DNA from: Oxyruncus cristatus
Taxonomy: Eukaryota > Chordata > Aves > Passeriformes > Cotingidae
Assembly: GCA_013399855.1 (NCBI GenBank)
Contig: VXAY01005593.1
Span: forward strand, 806,001 to 870,000
DNA length: 64,000 nucleotides
Reading direction: 5' to 3'
Every line of letters starts with the position of its first letter. Within the stretch, counting starts at the first letter, position 1. Both the position numbers and the translations under genes were made by a program. Below are positions 26,601-39,302 of the stretch, piece after piece. A model generated the notes under the pieces. It saw nothing but the letters and a program-made list of their open reading frames with translations, was not told the DNA's origin and ran no database searches.

Positions 26601-29600
26601 TAGAACTCTCCAACACACATGTTGCTGTGAATAGCAAATTAAAAAACACACGTGGGAGTAGAAGTGGAGCTTTGGCAAATGAACCTCCTGTGCTTAGCCT
26701 CATTTTTATATGGTTATAAATAATTATCGCTGCAGACCAGCGGTAACACCACAAAAGCCAGTCAATGGCATTTTCTTTTCCAAAAGGTCAGGTGGATTAA
26801 AAAATAAAAAGGGAGAAAAACAGTGTTAAGGCAACACTTCTGAGTTCTTAAAGATAAATTGGTGAGGAAGGGGCTGGTTTTGCATAGCATTTCCTAAACT
26901 GGACTGTGTGCTGGAATTCCAGTGAAACCGCCGTGGAGCTGGATGTTTGATAGTGTAGTGTCTTGCCTCGGGATTTTCCTGGGTAGGGACGGGTTGGAGC
27001 CATGTGAGTCACCCTGGGTAGGGGTGGAGGGGCTGAACTGCAAGCCTGTGCTGCTCTGGCCATGCCATGGCTCTTGTTGTGCCCCCACCTCATTTCTCCC
27101 TGGTGCTGCCTGGCTCTGCAGAAATATAATATATCATCACTGCTGTGGAAGCCACGGGCTTGCCAGTCCTAAAAGCTGCTGAACTTTGAAACCTGGCAGC
27201 ACATACCTGGTCATGGTGCCAGAAGCTCAACAGCTTAATGCCTCTCCACATCACTGAACACCATAATTCCCATCCTAATTATGACCTGGTCATTCTGCAG
27301 AGAAAGAAAGCATAGTCAGGCACAGTCCAGTTGTAATCCCTTAACTGCTGCTCCGATGAGCTGTCCTTGTGCTGTCTAACATTGCCAGATTACAGTGGGC
27401 AGGGAAAAGCAGTGGAAAATTATCAATCTCTATGCGACCTACAGAAAAGTACTGGATGTTGAAATTCCCCCATGGGATCACTCAGTTCACTTAGAATGGA
27501 TCAGGCCAATTATTTTTTAAAAGCTCCAGGAACATGCATAGAATGGTGTGGGGTCCAGGGGGGATGGCTGATGGTCCTGCTGCCTCAGAGTGCTTCTAGC
27601 TCAGGGAGGATGCAGTGTAGTACCAGCACTTTCAAGGAAAGCTGGTGTGACAGTCTTCTACAGCCCCCTCAGAGTGAGCAAAAGTAAAGCCTTTTTAAGA
27701 AAAGTGGAGCAGGACATGATTTTTATACCGGAGAATATCACATTTTATATTTTCTTTGTGAACGTGGACATTTCTACCCTCCAGGAAGTACTTTCTCTCT
27801 CCCAAACTCCCTCGGCTCACATGAGAATCGACAAAATGTGTTAAGTAGCCTAAATTTCTCTGACAGTGAAAATACAAGAACCTCAATAATTTATGTAGCT
27901 TGACCCCAAGTTAAGAGGCAAATATCAGCCACTGTATTGCAGCCAGACTTCCTTTAAATCCTACCTCAGCTTTGGGTGTTTTAGGTTTATTTTATTCAAG
28001 AAACACAGGAAGAGAAGTGGAGGCATATGAGCAAGGATACCTAATTGAAGGTGACATGAGCTGAAATAATAATGAAAGCCAGCACCTGTGTTAGATGCAT
28101 TAGTCCTGCATGTGCCTAAGGTGTTCTGCAACACCCCAAACTCCTTCAGCCCATGCTTCTGTGGAAGAATCAAAACCTCCGTTGTACCTTGCAAATTGCT
28201 GCCCAGTGTTTTCTTAAGTATTAATCTGTTTCAGGTTATTAATCAGGTGGAAGGCAAGAAATCTATTTAGGCCATGAGGTAGAATGGGGACTCTCCTTTG
28301 TCATCTGTGTCAGAGGTGGGATAACACGTCTTGGAGTCCTGCAGTGGGCACCATATCTCCTTTGCACCTTTCTGCCTGTTGTGAGAGTGCTCTTGAAGGT
28401 GCTGTGAGTGTTGCCTGGGATGGAATAGCTGGAGACAGAAATAGTGCCAGAGTCAGCAGTTAAGGACATATTTCAGAATTTGTTCTAGGACACAGTGAAA
28501 AGCCCCATGGGGCCCACAGTGAGGGGAGCCTCAGGAACCCTTGAGTGAGCCTCCCCTTCCCACTGCTGCAGCAATTTACAAGCCACGGTCATGTCAGACA
28601 GGGGATATGCTTGCATCATGTTCCACACACAGCATCCCTGGAAATCTTAAAAATTAAAAATGTAGCAAACCATAAATATTTGAAATCCCCTGGAGCTGGC
28701 ATATGTACTGTCTTTAAGCAGACCTTTTTGATCTGGTATCTGTTTTTTTTTCTGTAACAGCAACATGCCTCTTGCAAGGTTCTCTTTTTTTTTACTTTTT
28801 CTTCCATTTCCTTTCTCTGGCAACAGAAAGTTTTGCATTGCTCTGGCACAGCAGGAACAGAACATCACAAATTCTATCTGCCCAGCTGCACAGACAGGAG
28901 GAGGGGTGCCAGCCTCTCCTGACCACCATACCACCTCTTTCTGCTTTTCTTCTTGTCTGGATTTTACCTGAGTGTGTGGTGATCTGATGCCCTGAAGGAC
29001 AGCTGTGTAGCAAGGTCACCCTCTGCATCTGCACAGGAACAGGTCTAAAATGGGTAGATTCCTTTTTGCTGAGAACTCAGGATGTGTAAGACAGCATGTG
29101 TTATCTGCAGTGCAAGGACCAGAGTCTGCCTTGCTGATCCGCTCTGAGGTAGGGACTGCAGCTCCTGGACTGCTGGGCTAGCCTGCTCGTAGGTCCTTCG
29201 GAAAGATGTAGGAATATCTTCCCAAGAACAGTGTTTAATACAAGGAAGGAATTCTGTGGATGTTGTGGTGGAAAAGGTAGTGCTTAACTCTGCCATTCGT
29301 TGGATTAGTGGACACAAGTGGTACATGTTTCAGCGTTTCTCAAAGCACTGTTTGAGCTTAAGTTGTTCCCGAACAGCCTGGGAAGACTGGCAAACCTGTC
29401 ACGGCAGGGTGAACAGATATTTTCTTGAATTTTCTCTGACTAACACTGGGAATGTAATCAGGCTATCTCCTATGTTCTGTGCATCTGCTCTAATAAGCAC
29501 TCTCCTGTCTGTCAAAGAGAAGAGCCAGGAACAGCACCAAAAGAAATTCCCACTTGCATCCAAATCAGTGTTGCCTGGGGGAAGGAAGAACATATTCCTT

Positions 29601-32600
29601 CCCTAGACTTATAATGAGAGGGAAGAAACAAGTCAGAGTTTTGCAGTGAAGGAATACCATTTTTTTCAGCCCAGGATTCCTTCAGTTACCCTGTATGACT
29701 ATATCTGACGTTACCCCAGGGTGTCCCGGCATTGTCCTGCAGCAATTCTCCCTTGGGAGCTGAACTCCACAGACTTTGCTCTGCAAGATGTCTCTCTGGA
29801 GCTGGAGATTGGCAGCTGTAGTAATCCTCATTAGCAGGCTCATTAGCCTTGGATATGGATCACCCTGTAGGGGGAGACAGTGGTTCTCCCTGGTAAAACA
29901 TCTTGTGTGATCAAAGACAGGGAATATCTCACCCTCGTTTCCTTACAGTTGAGCTGAAATGCAATTATGTTCTTCCTGAGGCCAGGGAATAGAGAGATAA
30001 TAGCAAGCACTGACTTTCCCCTGATGAACTTCTTTTCCGAGCAATTTTTCAGAAGGATTTCCCCACCCACCTTTGCTCCGATGCTGCTGCAGACAAACCT
30101 CTTCAGGGTATCTCACAGTTTGGTGCTTTCTCAGTCTACTGCTATTTTTAGCCTGGTTTCACAAGAAGCTAAGAATCCATAATCATGTGCTTCCTTACCT
30201 TTGGTCTGCCAGTCCCCCAGTCTTCCTCTAATGGTCTTTGAATTAATTGACCAGTTTCAGCCATTCCAGATGGAAGAAATTATATTTCTTTGAGTAGAAC
30301 AGGCAAAGAAGTGAGACTTACATGTTTCTGTTAACAAGGGTTGCTGTATTACCTGTCCTGCTTCAGTCTAGGTGGCTGGTCAGCACATACACAGGCCTGA
30401 CACAGACACAACATGGTCTTTTTGTTGCCTTATACAAATGACATGGAAGAGAAAAGCAGGGGAAGACTTCAGGGCTGAGAAAGGGTTAGGTGTGAGGGAC
30501 AATTGTGAGGGAGAACAGGGCTTCTTAAGGACAGTAGAGATACAGGACACTGATCCACTGCAGAAGAAGTTTTATTTGGTTACAAAATCTACTGCACTGC
30601 TGACGGTGGTAGAAAAGATTTCTGCTGTTAAAGGATGTCTTAAGGACATTGTTCAGTGTCACACTGGGCACCAAGGACACCAGATGTACTCTCCACTTAA
30701 CTCTCACTTGTAAGAACCTAGGTAGGAGAAAGACCCACAGCTCATTACCAGCTTATCTTCCTTGGAAGCTTTTCTAAATGGCATCCCCTATAATTACCAA
30801 ACTTTCCTTGCAGACATCTATTGAGAAGATCTTGAAATTCTTCTTGTTTAGCCAAGTACAGCCCTGCACTTGCATGCATTGCTAACAAAGACAGCTCTCT
30901 TTTGCAGGCCAGCAAATTGCATTGACCCACTCACCAGTGAGCAATGAATTCCCTTTCTTGTCTCTCCTTAGAAAGCCAGAGTTGTACCTTCAACTAAATC
31001 CTCTGTTCAACTCGTGCTGTTTTTAACCTTCTAAGACCTTTGTAATCACGATCCAATTTTGGCTTGGGGCTTATTTGAAGTTGCAAACCTCTTTGAGCGT
31101 GTGGAGAAGTTGCGGTACTTCAAGGGGACGTGTGTTGCTGTTTCTTTGGCCTTTTGAAGTACTGCTAATAGATGAGGTGATGTGATTCCATCACACAGGG
31201 AGTTAATTGAAAACCTGGCTGTCTGCTCCTGGCCATTATGACAGGCTGAATTGTGTGTCATTCATTCAGAGCATTCTGAGCCTTCCCATGGTTGTTCTTA
31301 CCCCCATCAATTTGGATTTCCAAGATAGCAATTGGAGGGAAGACAAAACTTTCGTGTCTCTGGGCAAATAAATGCGATATTCATTTTGCATGGATTTATT
31401 ATGTGTCTGGAAAACGTATCGCTCCTGCATCCACTGTATAACAAAGCTGGCCAGTAAGGATGGTGCCTTGCTGGACTCTGCACTGGTGGTTGTCACTGGG
31501 AGCAGTATTGCCAGATGCACTGGCAGCACATCAACCATTCCCTGTAAGTGGCCAAATGCTCTGACTTGCCCGCTGTATTGCAGTGTGTGGGTGTTGTTGA
31601 GTAACTGCAACAGTATCAGCAGCCATCGTGTCCCAGGTGACCAGGAGCTGCTTAAATCATGGCATTGAAATTCTGTGTTGTGGTTCATTACAATGAACTT
31701 TATTGATCCTGTCTACACTCAGGGCCTGATCCAGCCAACCCTCTGAGCAGGAACATTGCTCTGAGGCAGCAAGTGTGTGCTTTCACTTTGCTTTCAATTT
31801 GAAATGAAAAGTACATCTGCAGTACAAGTCTCAGTTACTTGTGTAGAGGGGGAATCACATTCCCCTCGGATTCCAATTGCAGCAACATCATGTCAGTGTG
31901 GTACAGCATCGGTGTATCCTGAGAGGAGAGACTTGAGGCAGCACTGAAAGGATTGAGGAGCACCTGCACAATCTATTCCAATGTTTCATTCAAAGGGAGG
32001 TGGGAGTGTGGAAGGAGCCAGCTTCCTGCTGGTGGGTGATGATATTCAGCTATGGGGGATCATTTCTGATCTGCAGGGACGTGCTGGTTGTGCTGGAGGC
32101 AACTCCGTGACTGTTCTGATTCAGCTGGATTGTTTGTTGTATCCAGTAAACATGATTTTTGCCATTCTCTGAGCATGATAGAGTTGAAAATGGAATTGTC
32201 AGTGCCCAAAGCCTGTTTGTTACCTCCATATTCAGCAATAGGTCATCAGAATCCTTCCCCCACCCCCTGTACCCTACCCCCAATTTATTGTCATTTACAG
32301 CCTTTGGGAGTAGTTGTAGGTAATTTTGGAATACATAACAAGCCAGGAACCTTCCCTCCAAGCGTGAGAAAATGCTCAATTTACAACTGTGTGGGATATT
32401 TATCAGGCTGCATGTAGGTTTTGAATGTTACTTCAGTGGATGTTTTAATTAGGCTAAATCCGTCTGAGAACCTTGTGCTGAGACACTCCTGTCACTGTAG
32501 GTTAGGGTCTGTGTCATTAACCACAGCTGGGAAAGAAGAGAGACAAGGTTAAGAAAACTCATTCATTTTAGGAAAAGAGTATTTGACAACACCTGAGAGG

Positions 32601-33304
32601 TGATGGGGTAGGAAGATGCATCTGAACCTTCCTGTGTGTCCGGTGGCACATCCCAACCTAATGCAGTACTGAGCAAGTAGCTGTGTGCTGGCATTAACTG
32701 CAGAAGTGTATATGTTTTAGTGATCTCTAATCTGAAGTGTCACAGGACACAGAAACATCTGTAACACTGACAAGTGCATTTTGCTCTGCTTTTATCCCAG
32801 GCTGGGTTTTTTAGTTGCAACTTTGTTTTACTGGGATCCATGTGTTGTGTTGTGACCATTTCACGTGTAGACTTTCGAGCTCTAATTTTAAGCTGTCTCT
32901 TTCCCTGACTCCTATTTCACTCATTGTCACACCTGCTTTGATGTATTAAGTCATCACTTGTTGTGTGCGTGCTTTTTAATCCTTTTAATTCCTTCGATTG
33001 CTAGATGTTGAAAGACAAAAGGAATAAATAACTGGAACAAAGACTGAAACGTGTACTTGAAGCATGTTTCCTCCTCCTGAAATTGAGCTTTTTTTTGTTT
33101 TTACTGACAGAATAGTCCAGTTCACTTAATCATATTTTTCAAATGGGAGATGCACAAAAGGAGGGATTTTCTTCAGTGAGGTTCAGCAGTTGAGATGTTT
33201 AGGGAACCTGTGAGACTCTTGCCTGCCTTTAAGCTTCTTAATGTACTTGCTAGTTAAAAAAAATTCAAAACACTCCATCCAAAATCAAATCAGGGTATTT
33301 AAAA
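14685..33304. other. Long unique non-coding stretch, no gene seen
   Basis: About 18.6 kb without any repeat family I can name and without a supported exon. It contains T-runs (15638-15650 and around 17230-17250), a purine-rich A/G tract near 19406-19450, and scattered AT-rich blocks. Around 24450-24545, words such as gtttaatttaaccc and agcaattaatg look like homeodomain-type sites. The plus-strand open frame ending near a gtaagt at 31545 lacks a good acceptor. A stretch this poor in repeats is usual for bird genomes. Confidence 0.55.
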
Positions 33305-33424
33305 GACTTGTAGATGTGGCTCTTGTGGACGTGGGTTAGCGGTGGGCTTGGCAATGCTGGTTAATGGTTGGACTTGACAACCTTAAAGGTCTTTTCCAAC
33401 CTAAATGAGTCTATGATTCTATGA
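33305..33424 (+). mobile_element. CR1 3' end fragment, well preserved
   Basis: Contains 'tggttaatggttggacttga', then 'aaccttaaaggtcttttccaa', then 'cctaaatgagtctatgattctatga'. The terminal repeats (tctatgattctatga) are nearly intact, making this the best-preserved CR1 tail in the window and probably the youngest insertion among them. It is 5'-truncated, with about 120 bp remaining. Confidence 0.95.
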
Positions 33425-34635
33425 CTACTGACTAGAGACACTGTCTCATCCAAATATCAGACACATTCCCCATTCAACCTCCATCTGGAAGATGACAATG
33501 CTCTGCCACTTGCACTCACAAACATTTACAGGGACTTTCTGGCTGGCCCAGCCTGGAATAACATGGTGTAATTAAACTGAGTTTGTGCTGTCCCACACAG
33601 ACAAAGGGGTCTAGGCTCAGAAGAGGCTCAAAACTCAGAAAGATGAGTGAAAAGTAGTTTTCTCATCCCAGGGCTTCTGTTGATCAGCAAGATTTTCTGT
33701 TTTCTACTAAGAATCTGAAGTCAATGATCATCAGATAATAACACATTGATAATAAAGCACTTGTTGCCCATATGTGCCTTGTGCTGATTTTGCCCCCTTT
33801 CCTATCTGCAAAGCCCCAGGTACCCTGGCAGGGTGATGTACATTGCTGCAGCTCCCTGCATTTCTGTCCTGAAAATGGAAAGGGATTATTTTTGTATGCT
33901 TTTGAATGTGTGAACATTTCTAATTTTCTTGCCTGCTCCCGGGGCTTTAGCTTTGTTAACATTTTGGAAATGAAGCTGTGCCTTACGAAAAACCTTTTCA
34001 CAAAAAAAAGCATTCAAGCAATCAGTGCAGAGCAACCAAAGTCCTGTAACTTCAGAGTAACTATGTCACCTTGTTCATTTTTTCCATTTAATGGCACTGC
34101 CTCCCCTGCTCACCTCACATGCTTACTTCACTGGGAATAGTCAAGTGGGAGCTCCAAAATTCGAATTACATTGGATGTGTTCCTTTGTTCCTTTTGAAGA
34201 GAGGTGTAAAAGGTCAAGCTGTGAAATTTTAAGATTGCATTTTTGTTGGACTTAGCAATGTATTTATTACCTCATGTCTTAATCTCTCTTTTGCTTTACT
34301 TTGTGCCCACCTATAAAAAGGATCATAGTATGTCACTGCAGTAAGAGAGAAGAGGAAATCCATTTTCTATCCCATGCTTTGAGAAGGATAAGTGTCTGAC
34401 CATCTCTTCAAGAGGAATGGCTATGATCCAAGACCCCAGGAAGCTCAGGGACAGCATAGTCTAGGAGATGCTCCCAGCTCTTGCCAGGAGCAGCAATTAT
34501 CTCCCACCTTTGCATGTGGCTTTCCTGGATCACTCTTTGCAATGAATTCTGGGCTCAGCAGCACTTTTAAGACACTGGCAGAGCAGGATATTTCCATCAA
34601 GGTCACACACGTTCTCTGACCCCATCTTGTTGCAG
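33425..34635. other. Unique non-coding sequence, no gene seen
   Basis: No repeats recognised. The opposite-strand open frames at 33684-34013 and 33772-34140 are shadows of one another and neither shows a domain. Confidence 0.5.
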
Positions 34636-34703
34636 CACTGCCACGTGGCTTGGCACAGCAAGTGTTAGGATTGTGTGCAGGAGGCTCAAACTCTCCCTTT
34701 CAG
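34636..34703 (+). CDS. Candidate 68-bp exon, possibly non-coding RNA
   Basis: A pyrimidine-rich acceptor (cccatcttgttgcag) ends at 34635 and a consensus donor (CAG then gtgagt) begins at 34704. Two of the three frames are open. One reads [20 protein letters not shown]. At 68 bp it is short for a coding exon, and I recognise no peptide. It sits about 50 bp from the ATCC microsatellite. It could be an exon of a long non-coding RNA, or simply a chance pairing, since about two perfect donors are expected by chance on both strands of a window this size. Confidence 0.15.
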
Positions 34704-34755
34704 GTGAGTTTTCAATTTAATCTTCCAGCTGGTCTCACAGTGCTGCTTCTGCATC

Positions 34756-34860
34756 ATCCATCCATCCATCCATCCATCCATCCATCCATCCATCCATCCA
34801 TCCATCCATCCATCCATCCATCCATCCATCCATCCATCCATCCATCCATCCATCCATCCA
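34756..34860 (+). repeat. (ATCC)n microsatellite, 26 pure units
   Basis: 105 bp of uninterrupted atcc repeats, 26 whole units plus one base, with no interruption visible. It translates as an IHPS repeat in one plus frame, which makes a spurious open frame. Purity and length imply high mutability, so copy number should vary among individuals. An assembly may also have collapsed or misjudged the true length. Confidence 0.99.
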
Positions 34861-36591
34861 GTATAACCTGGTCCAAACAGTGAGAATCAGTATTTGTTTT
34901 CTAAATTCAAACACTCAAAACCTATTTTTACAATTTCTTCTTAATGTGAGCTAGGATTCTTCTCAGGTACATACACAACCCAGAATGCTTGCTAGATAAG
35001 CCCATCTCCCTGATTCTTGTGGTACTTTTCTTTTCTTTTGCTGGTGTTATTCTTCAAGCCAAAAGGTACAGGTAATGTAAGGTATGAGCCTTGTTCCTTC
35101 AAGGGAGTCGAAAGTTTGGATGTTAGGCATGGAGAACTGGTCCTTGTATAATTCTATAGGCTAAGTTTGACTCTAGAGGTAAATATTTATTCTTTTTCAT
35201 TTGTTTAGTGATAATTTTATAGGCAAATGACAACACTAGAGAAATAACATTATCTTTGATATTAGAAAGAGTTGTTGCAATCTGTTTAGTAAAGACATAA
35301 ACATTTTTAATTAATAAACTGTTCTTCAAAAATGCATTATTTACTGGCTTGAATAGTAATGAGAAAACAATTTATCTTATTTAGTGAACCATTTTAAAGC
35401 ATTTTTGACAGACAGAGCGATAAACTGCTCCCTTTGGCTTTTTTCTTCTCCTCCTGTTGGTACTTGCATACGAAACCAAACACAATAACGTGGTGAAACA
35501 GTGTAAGACTAAGGCTGTGGAGCTCTTTCCAGGATTTGGGCCATGAAATCAGGTTTAGCTGACCCTAGTTATCTGGGGAATGTGTTCCTCTGTCCCAGAC
35601 CAGGGTCTATCAAAAATGTATTACTGAAGAAATAAGAACTGTTGCCATTGTTGAAATGTCACCTCTTGGTAACCTCGGTTTATTCAGGGAACAAAATGAT
35701 CTCTCAGTACAAATCTATCCTGATAATCTCCAGAGAAATCCCTCCATAAGACTATTTAAAGGTTATCTGCAATTTGGCTGGAAAATAGAGTCAAAGCTGT
35801 TAACATGACTCTGTCTTTGTACAATCCCAGAAAGTTCAATGTGTTTTTGACTTGTCAAGTACAGAGATTTTGGCCTGGTTAGAGCTATGGCAAATACTCC
35901 TGAGGATTCTTGTCAGAATTTAAAAATGTATTGATCAGGATGAGTAAGAGGAAAAAGAATAAAAACACAATGTGAAGCATCCAGAAACTGAAAGGCAAAG
36001 ATCAAGCATCAAAATATAATCAAAACTTATCAAAGACCTTTTCTGACACTAAGAATATGCTAATTAGTCTATGTTAATTCTATCAAGTGTTCCTTCACAC
36101 TGGAGAGAAAAGGTTAGATTGTTTTTGAATTGGAAGTCATTATTGGACATGCCTTGTTTTAGACAAAATATGTGTATGTCAAGTGGAACAAAGTTGAGCC
36201 AGTAAAATAGGGGAAATGTGGCTTTTCTTGATGCTTCTGAAATAGTCAGAAGCCAGTCAGTCCCAACTGAGTGTTCCAATGGGTATGGGGGAGCCAGAAT
36301 GCCTATTTCGCTTGTCTGGAAAACTGTGTTGATGTTTTGTTCAGATCTGTCTCATGCATCTTTCCTTCTTATCTCCTGCGTGATGGGCTCGCTCAGCCTG
36401 GTCATGCTGGGATGTGTGAGATGGGCCATCTCTTGAGAAGATAAAGGGAAACACTGTGCAGAAAATGTGAGCAGGATGAAGTACAGGAGGAGGGGAGATC
36501 AGAGCAGACCCACATATGTGAGGCTGGGAGGGTCTTTTTTCTCCACAGTGACCACTCACTAATGAGTGAGTGGGGCTTTGAAAGAGAGACT
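34861..36591. other. AT-rich unique sequence, no gene seen
   Basis: AT-rich between about 35160 and 35420, otherwise ordinary. No supported exon or repeat. Confidence 0.5.
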
Positions 36592-36890
36592 ACAGAAAAG
36601 ACGGAGGCAAACTCTTCCCAGAGGTGCACAATCAATGGACAAGAGCCAGTGGGCACAGGTTGCAGCAAAGGAGTTTCTGGTTGTATATAGGAAAAAAAAA
36701 AATTGATGTGAGTTTTTTGAAGTACCGAAACAGGGGCCCAGAGAGGTGTGGCTCCGCATCCTTGGAGCTTTCAAGATTTGACTACAAAAGACCTTCAGCA
36801 GCCTGATTTTGCTTTGAAGTTGTCTCTGCAGGCAGTCATACTAGGTGACCTACAGAGGTCCCTTCCAACCTAAATTATTTTACAATTCTA
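36592..36890 (+). mobile_element. CR1 LINE fragment, about 300 bp
   Basis: The longest CR1 piece here. Features in order match the CR1 3' region: 'gacggaggcaaactcttccc', 'aggtgcacaatcaatggacaa', 'gggcacaggttgcagcaaagg', a short A-run, 'acaggggcccagagaggt', 'gcatccttggagctttcaag', and finally 'gacctacagaggtcccttcc' followed by 'aacctaaat'. These include the end of the reverse-transcriptase ORF region and the 3' UTR. The terminal repeats are degraded to 'attttacaattcta'. The copy is old, with several small indels. Confidence 0.93.
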
Positions 36891-39239
36891 AGAAAATGAG
36901 GATTATGTTTTATGAATAGGCACCGTATGGTACAGCAAACAAATACAACAAAGGAATGAAAAGTTATTTTTTTAAAAAATTAAGCATGTCTTTTCCTTTG
37001 CCAAGATTTGGGGACCAGATTTCCTTAGCAACACCAGAACGTGTTTTTTGGCAGAGAAGGGGTGATGCAAAAGTACAGTTCCAGCACAGTGTAGGTGCTT
37101 GGACCATCAGCAGGTGCAGCGTGAAAAGGCAGATCTCTGAACCCTAAGTTTGGCAGGTTTAAGCTTAGGAAAAAAAGAAAAGGAAGCCATCTGTACCTCA
37201 AGTTCTGCTGAAACAGAGTTAAGCAATGAAAGAAAATTATCTTTGAAACAGTTACCTGAGCCTTCTATTTTCATTTGAATGTTGCCAAGGACTAAGAATA
37301 ATGTTATACCAAATGTTCTTGCAAAAATAGAGAAAATAGCTGCGGTCAAGCACCTGACCAGCATTTCAAATGCCCCTTCTTCCCCTTCCTCCCTTGGTCA
37401 GCAGTCTCTGGGAAATGAGAAACAATCACTTTGGTGGTGTTTTCCCCAGTGGGCAGCCTTGCCTGTAAGCGATTTGTCATTTAGCACCGTTAAATGAGAG
37501 ATCATGTTTTTGTTTTTTTCCCCTGTTAGCCAAGCTGTGATCCTGCTGCTGCAGCAGTGAGTGTTCTTCCCTCCCTCTCCTCTCTGTACCTGCCAAACAC
37601 GCACAGAAACACTAGATCTGTCTGGCTGTACATAGCGGTGTGGAGTCCTGCTGTACTTTACGGCGTGAAATAGCCAGGGAATAATCGAGCGCCAGGAACA
37701 GCTCCAACATCAGCTGAAGAAAATAATAGGAGACAAGGAAAATGAGGGAAGCTAAGCTCAGCAGCACTGGTGCTCTGCAGTCCTGTGCTGTCTATGGCCA
37801 CACCTCCTCTGAAATAGCCTCCCCCTCTCTTGTGTAGGGTGGGGAGGAATCACACCAGGCCCTCTCCCTCAGGAAGGGCTGTGAGCTGCTTGCATAAGGA
37901 GCAATTAGGTCATGTTTGCAATTGAGGGACACCTTCTTTGAGCCTCTCACGAGAAGTCAACAAGCCGAAACAAAGTGAGTGGGTTCCCTAAATTTGGGGT
38001 AGTCCCTCCAGTGATGTCTAGGACCAAGAGATAACTGCCCAGCTCTTGCTGGTGTCTTTTGTCTGGGATGAGAGGGGAAGCTGACTAATGACTATTCTCC
38101 CTTGACTTGTGCTCCAGAAGGGATTCTGCATGTGGGGATAACAGAGCATACCAGAAGCAGTTTCTTGTAGTACAGGGGCCTGAATTAGTCTTGGAAATAC
38201 GTACACCTGTCTCTAAACCTGTATGATCCTATTCTCTGGTGCAAAAGGATTATCATTGCCGTGGAGGTCTACCTGCAGACAGATACTACAGCTCTTTACC
38301 AGCTGCTTTAGACAAAGCATAAACCTGTTCTCCTTATTTTTCTCTTTCTGTCACCATATGCCTGAAAATGTACAATAAATAAACAAATAAAAGAAGAATA
38401 TGGCTGTTAGTCAAAAGAAAGCATCAAGGAGGTGAGAACATCTTTCTCTAGAATGACTAGTGCATGGAAAATGAGCCTTGAGGGGAAAAAAATGAAGGGA
38501 AGTCATGGAAATGAACAACAGGAGAATGCTACAAAACGTTGTTGCTTCTCAGTAGAATTTTACCCATCAGCTTTGACATAAGTACCATATTCCGGCTGTA
38601 AAACATAATTAGAGCAGTGAATCAGAAAGGAGCTGTCCATCGAACAGCACAGTGTGTTCTCAGCCAAGGAGAGGGATGTGAAACTCATGCAAATAAGGCT
38701 GAGTTCCCCTGCTTCCTCCTTAGGAAACTGAGTGTGACACAATCAGCAAAAAAAAGTTTGCAGCAAACTGCAAATTTCACATGCTGTTTGCAGCCGGAAT
38801 TTGCCTCTGAGCTCTGCATTAAGTGGAGCGAGCTGCCTCCCTCCATCAGCTGCTGCTCTCTAAGCTCCCCTTGCAAAGTGTAACTGTTCCACAGTGTTGC
38901 TCCTTGGCTCTATTTGAGGGGAAAGAAAAGGCCAAACGCAACAAATTTGGATGTGAGCTCCGAGTCTGTTCCAGGACATGGCAGAACAAGTATTCCAGCT
39001 CAGTGGTGTGGGTTCTTCTGACGTTTGCCAGGCTTGATCCAATAATCCATCATTTTATCAACTATGTTGGCTTTGTGCACAGAGAACTCAAAAGATGGAT
39101 CTTTTAAAGGACCTGTTTAGAAAAAAGCAGGCTCTATCCCATTTTGATTTCTTCAGGGTTTTATTTATGCCTTTTTCATGCGTATCAAAGGTATGGGTTT
39201 ACCCCTGGAGTTCCAGGGAATCCTCAGTCTGGGTGCAGC
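36891..39239. other. Unique non-coding sequence with a CpG cluster
   Basis: No gene supported. Five CpGs fall within about 55 bp at 37635-37690, which is unusual for this window (see findings). AT-rich near 38360-38410. Confidence 0.5.
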
Positions 39240-39302
39240 ACACACCCCTGGAAGTGTTCAAGGCCAGGTTGGATGGGACTCTGAGCAATCTGGTCTTGTG
39301 TC
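39240..39302 (+). mobile_element. CR1 internal 3' fragment
   Basis: 'cccctggaagtgttcaaggc', then 'caggttggatgggactctga' and 'gcaatctggtct' match the segment of CR1 about 80-130 bases before its 3' end. The terminal part with 'cccttccaacc' is missing, so the copy was broken or has decayed on the right. Confidence 0.88.

Noticed and set aside
31442..31545. Plus-strand open interval ending at a good gtaagt donor
   Set aside because: The upstream acceptor is poor, and the minus strand is also open over the same place.
34650..34883. Plus-strand frame with an IHPS repeat protein
   Set aside because: The repeat is just the translation of the ATCC microsatellite.
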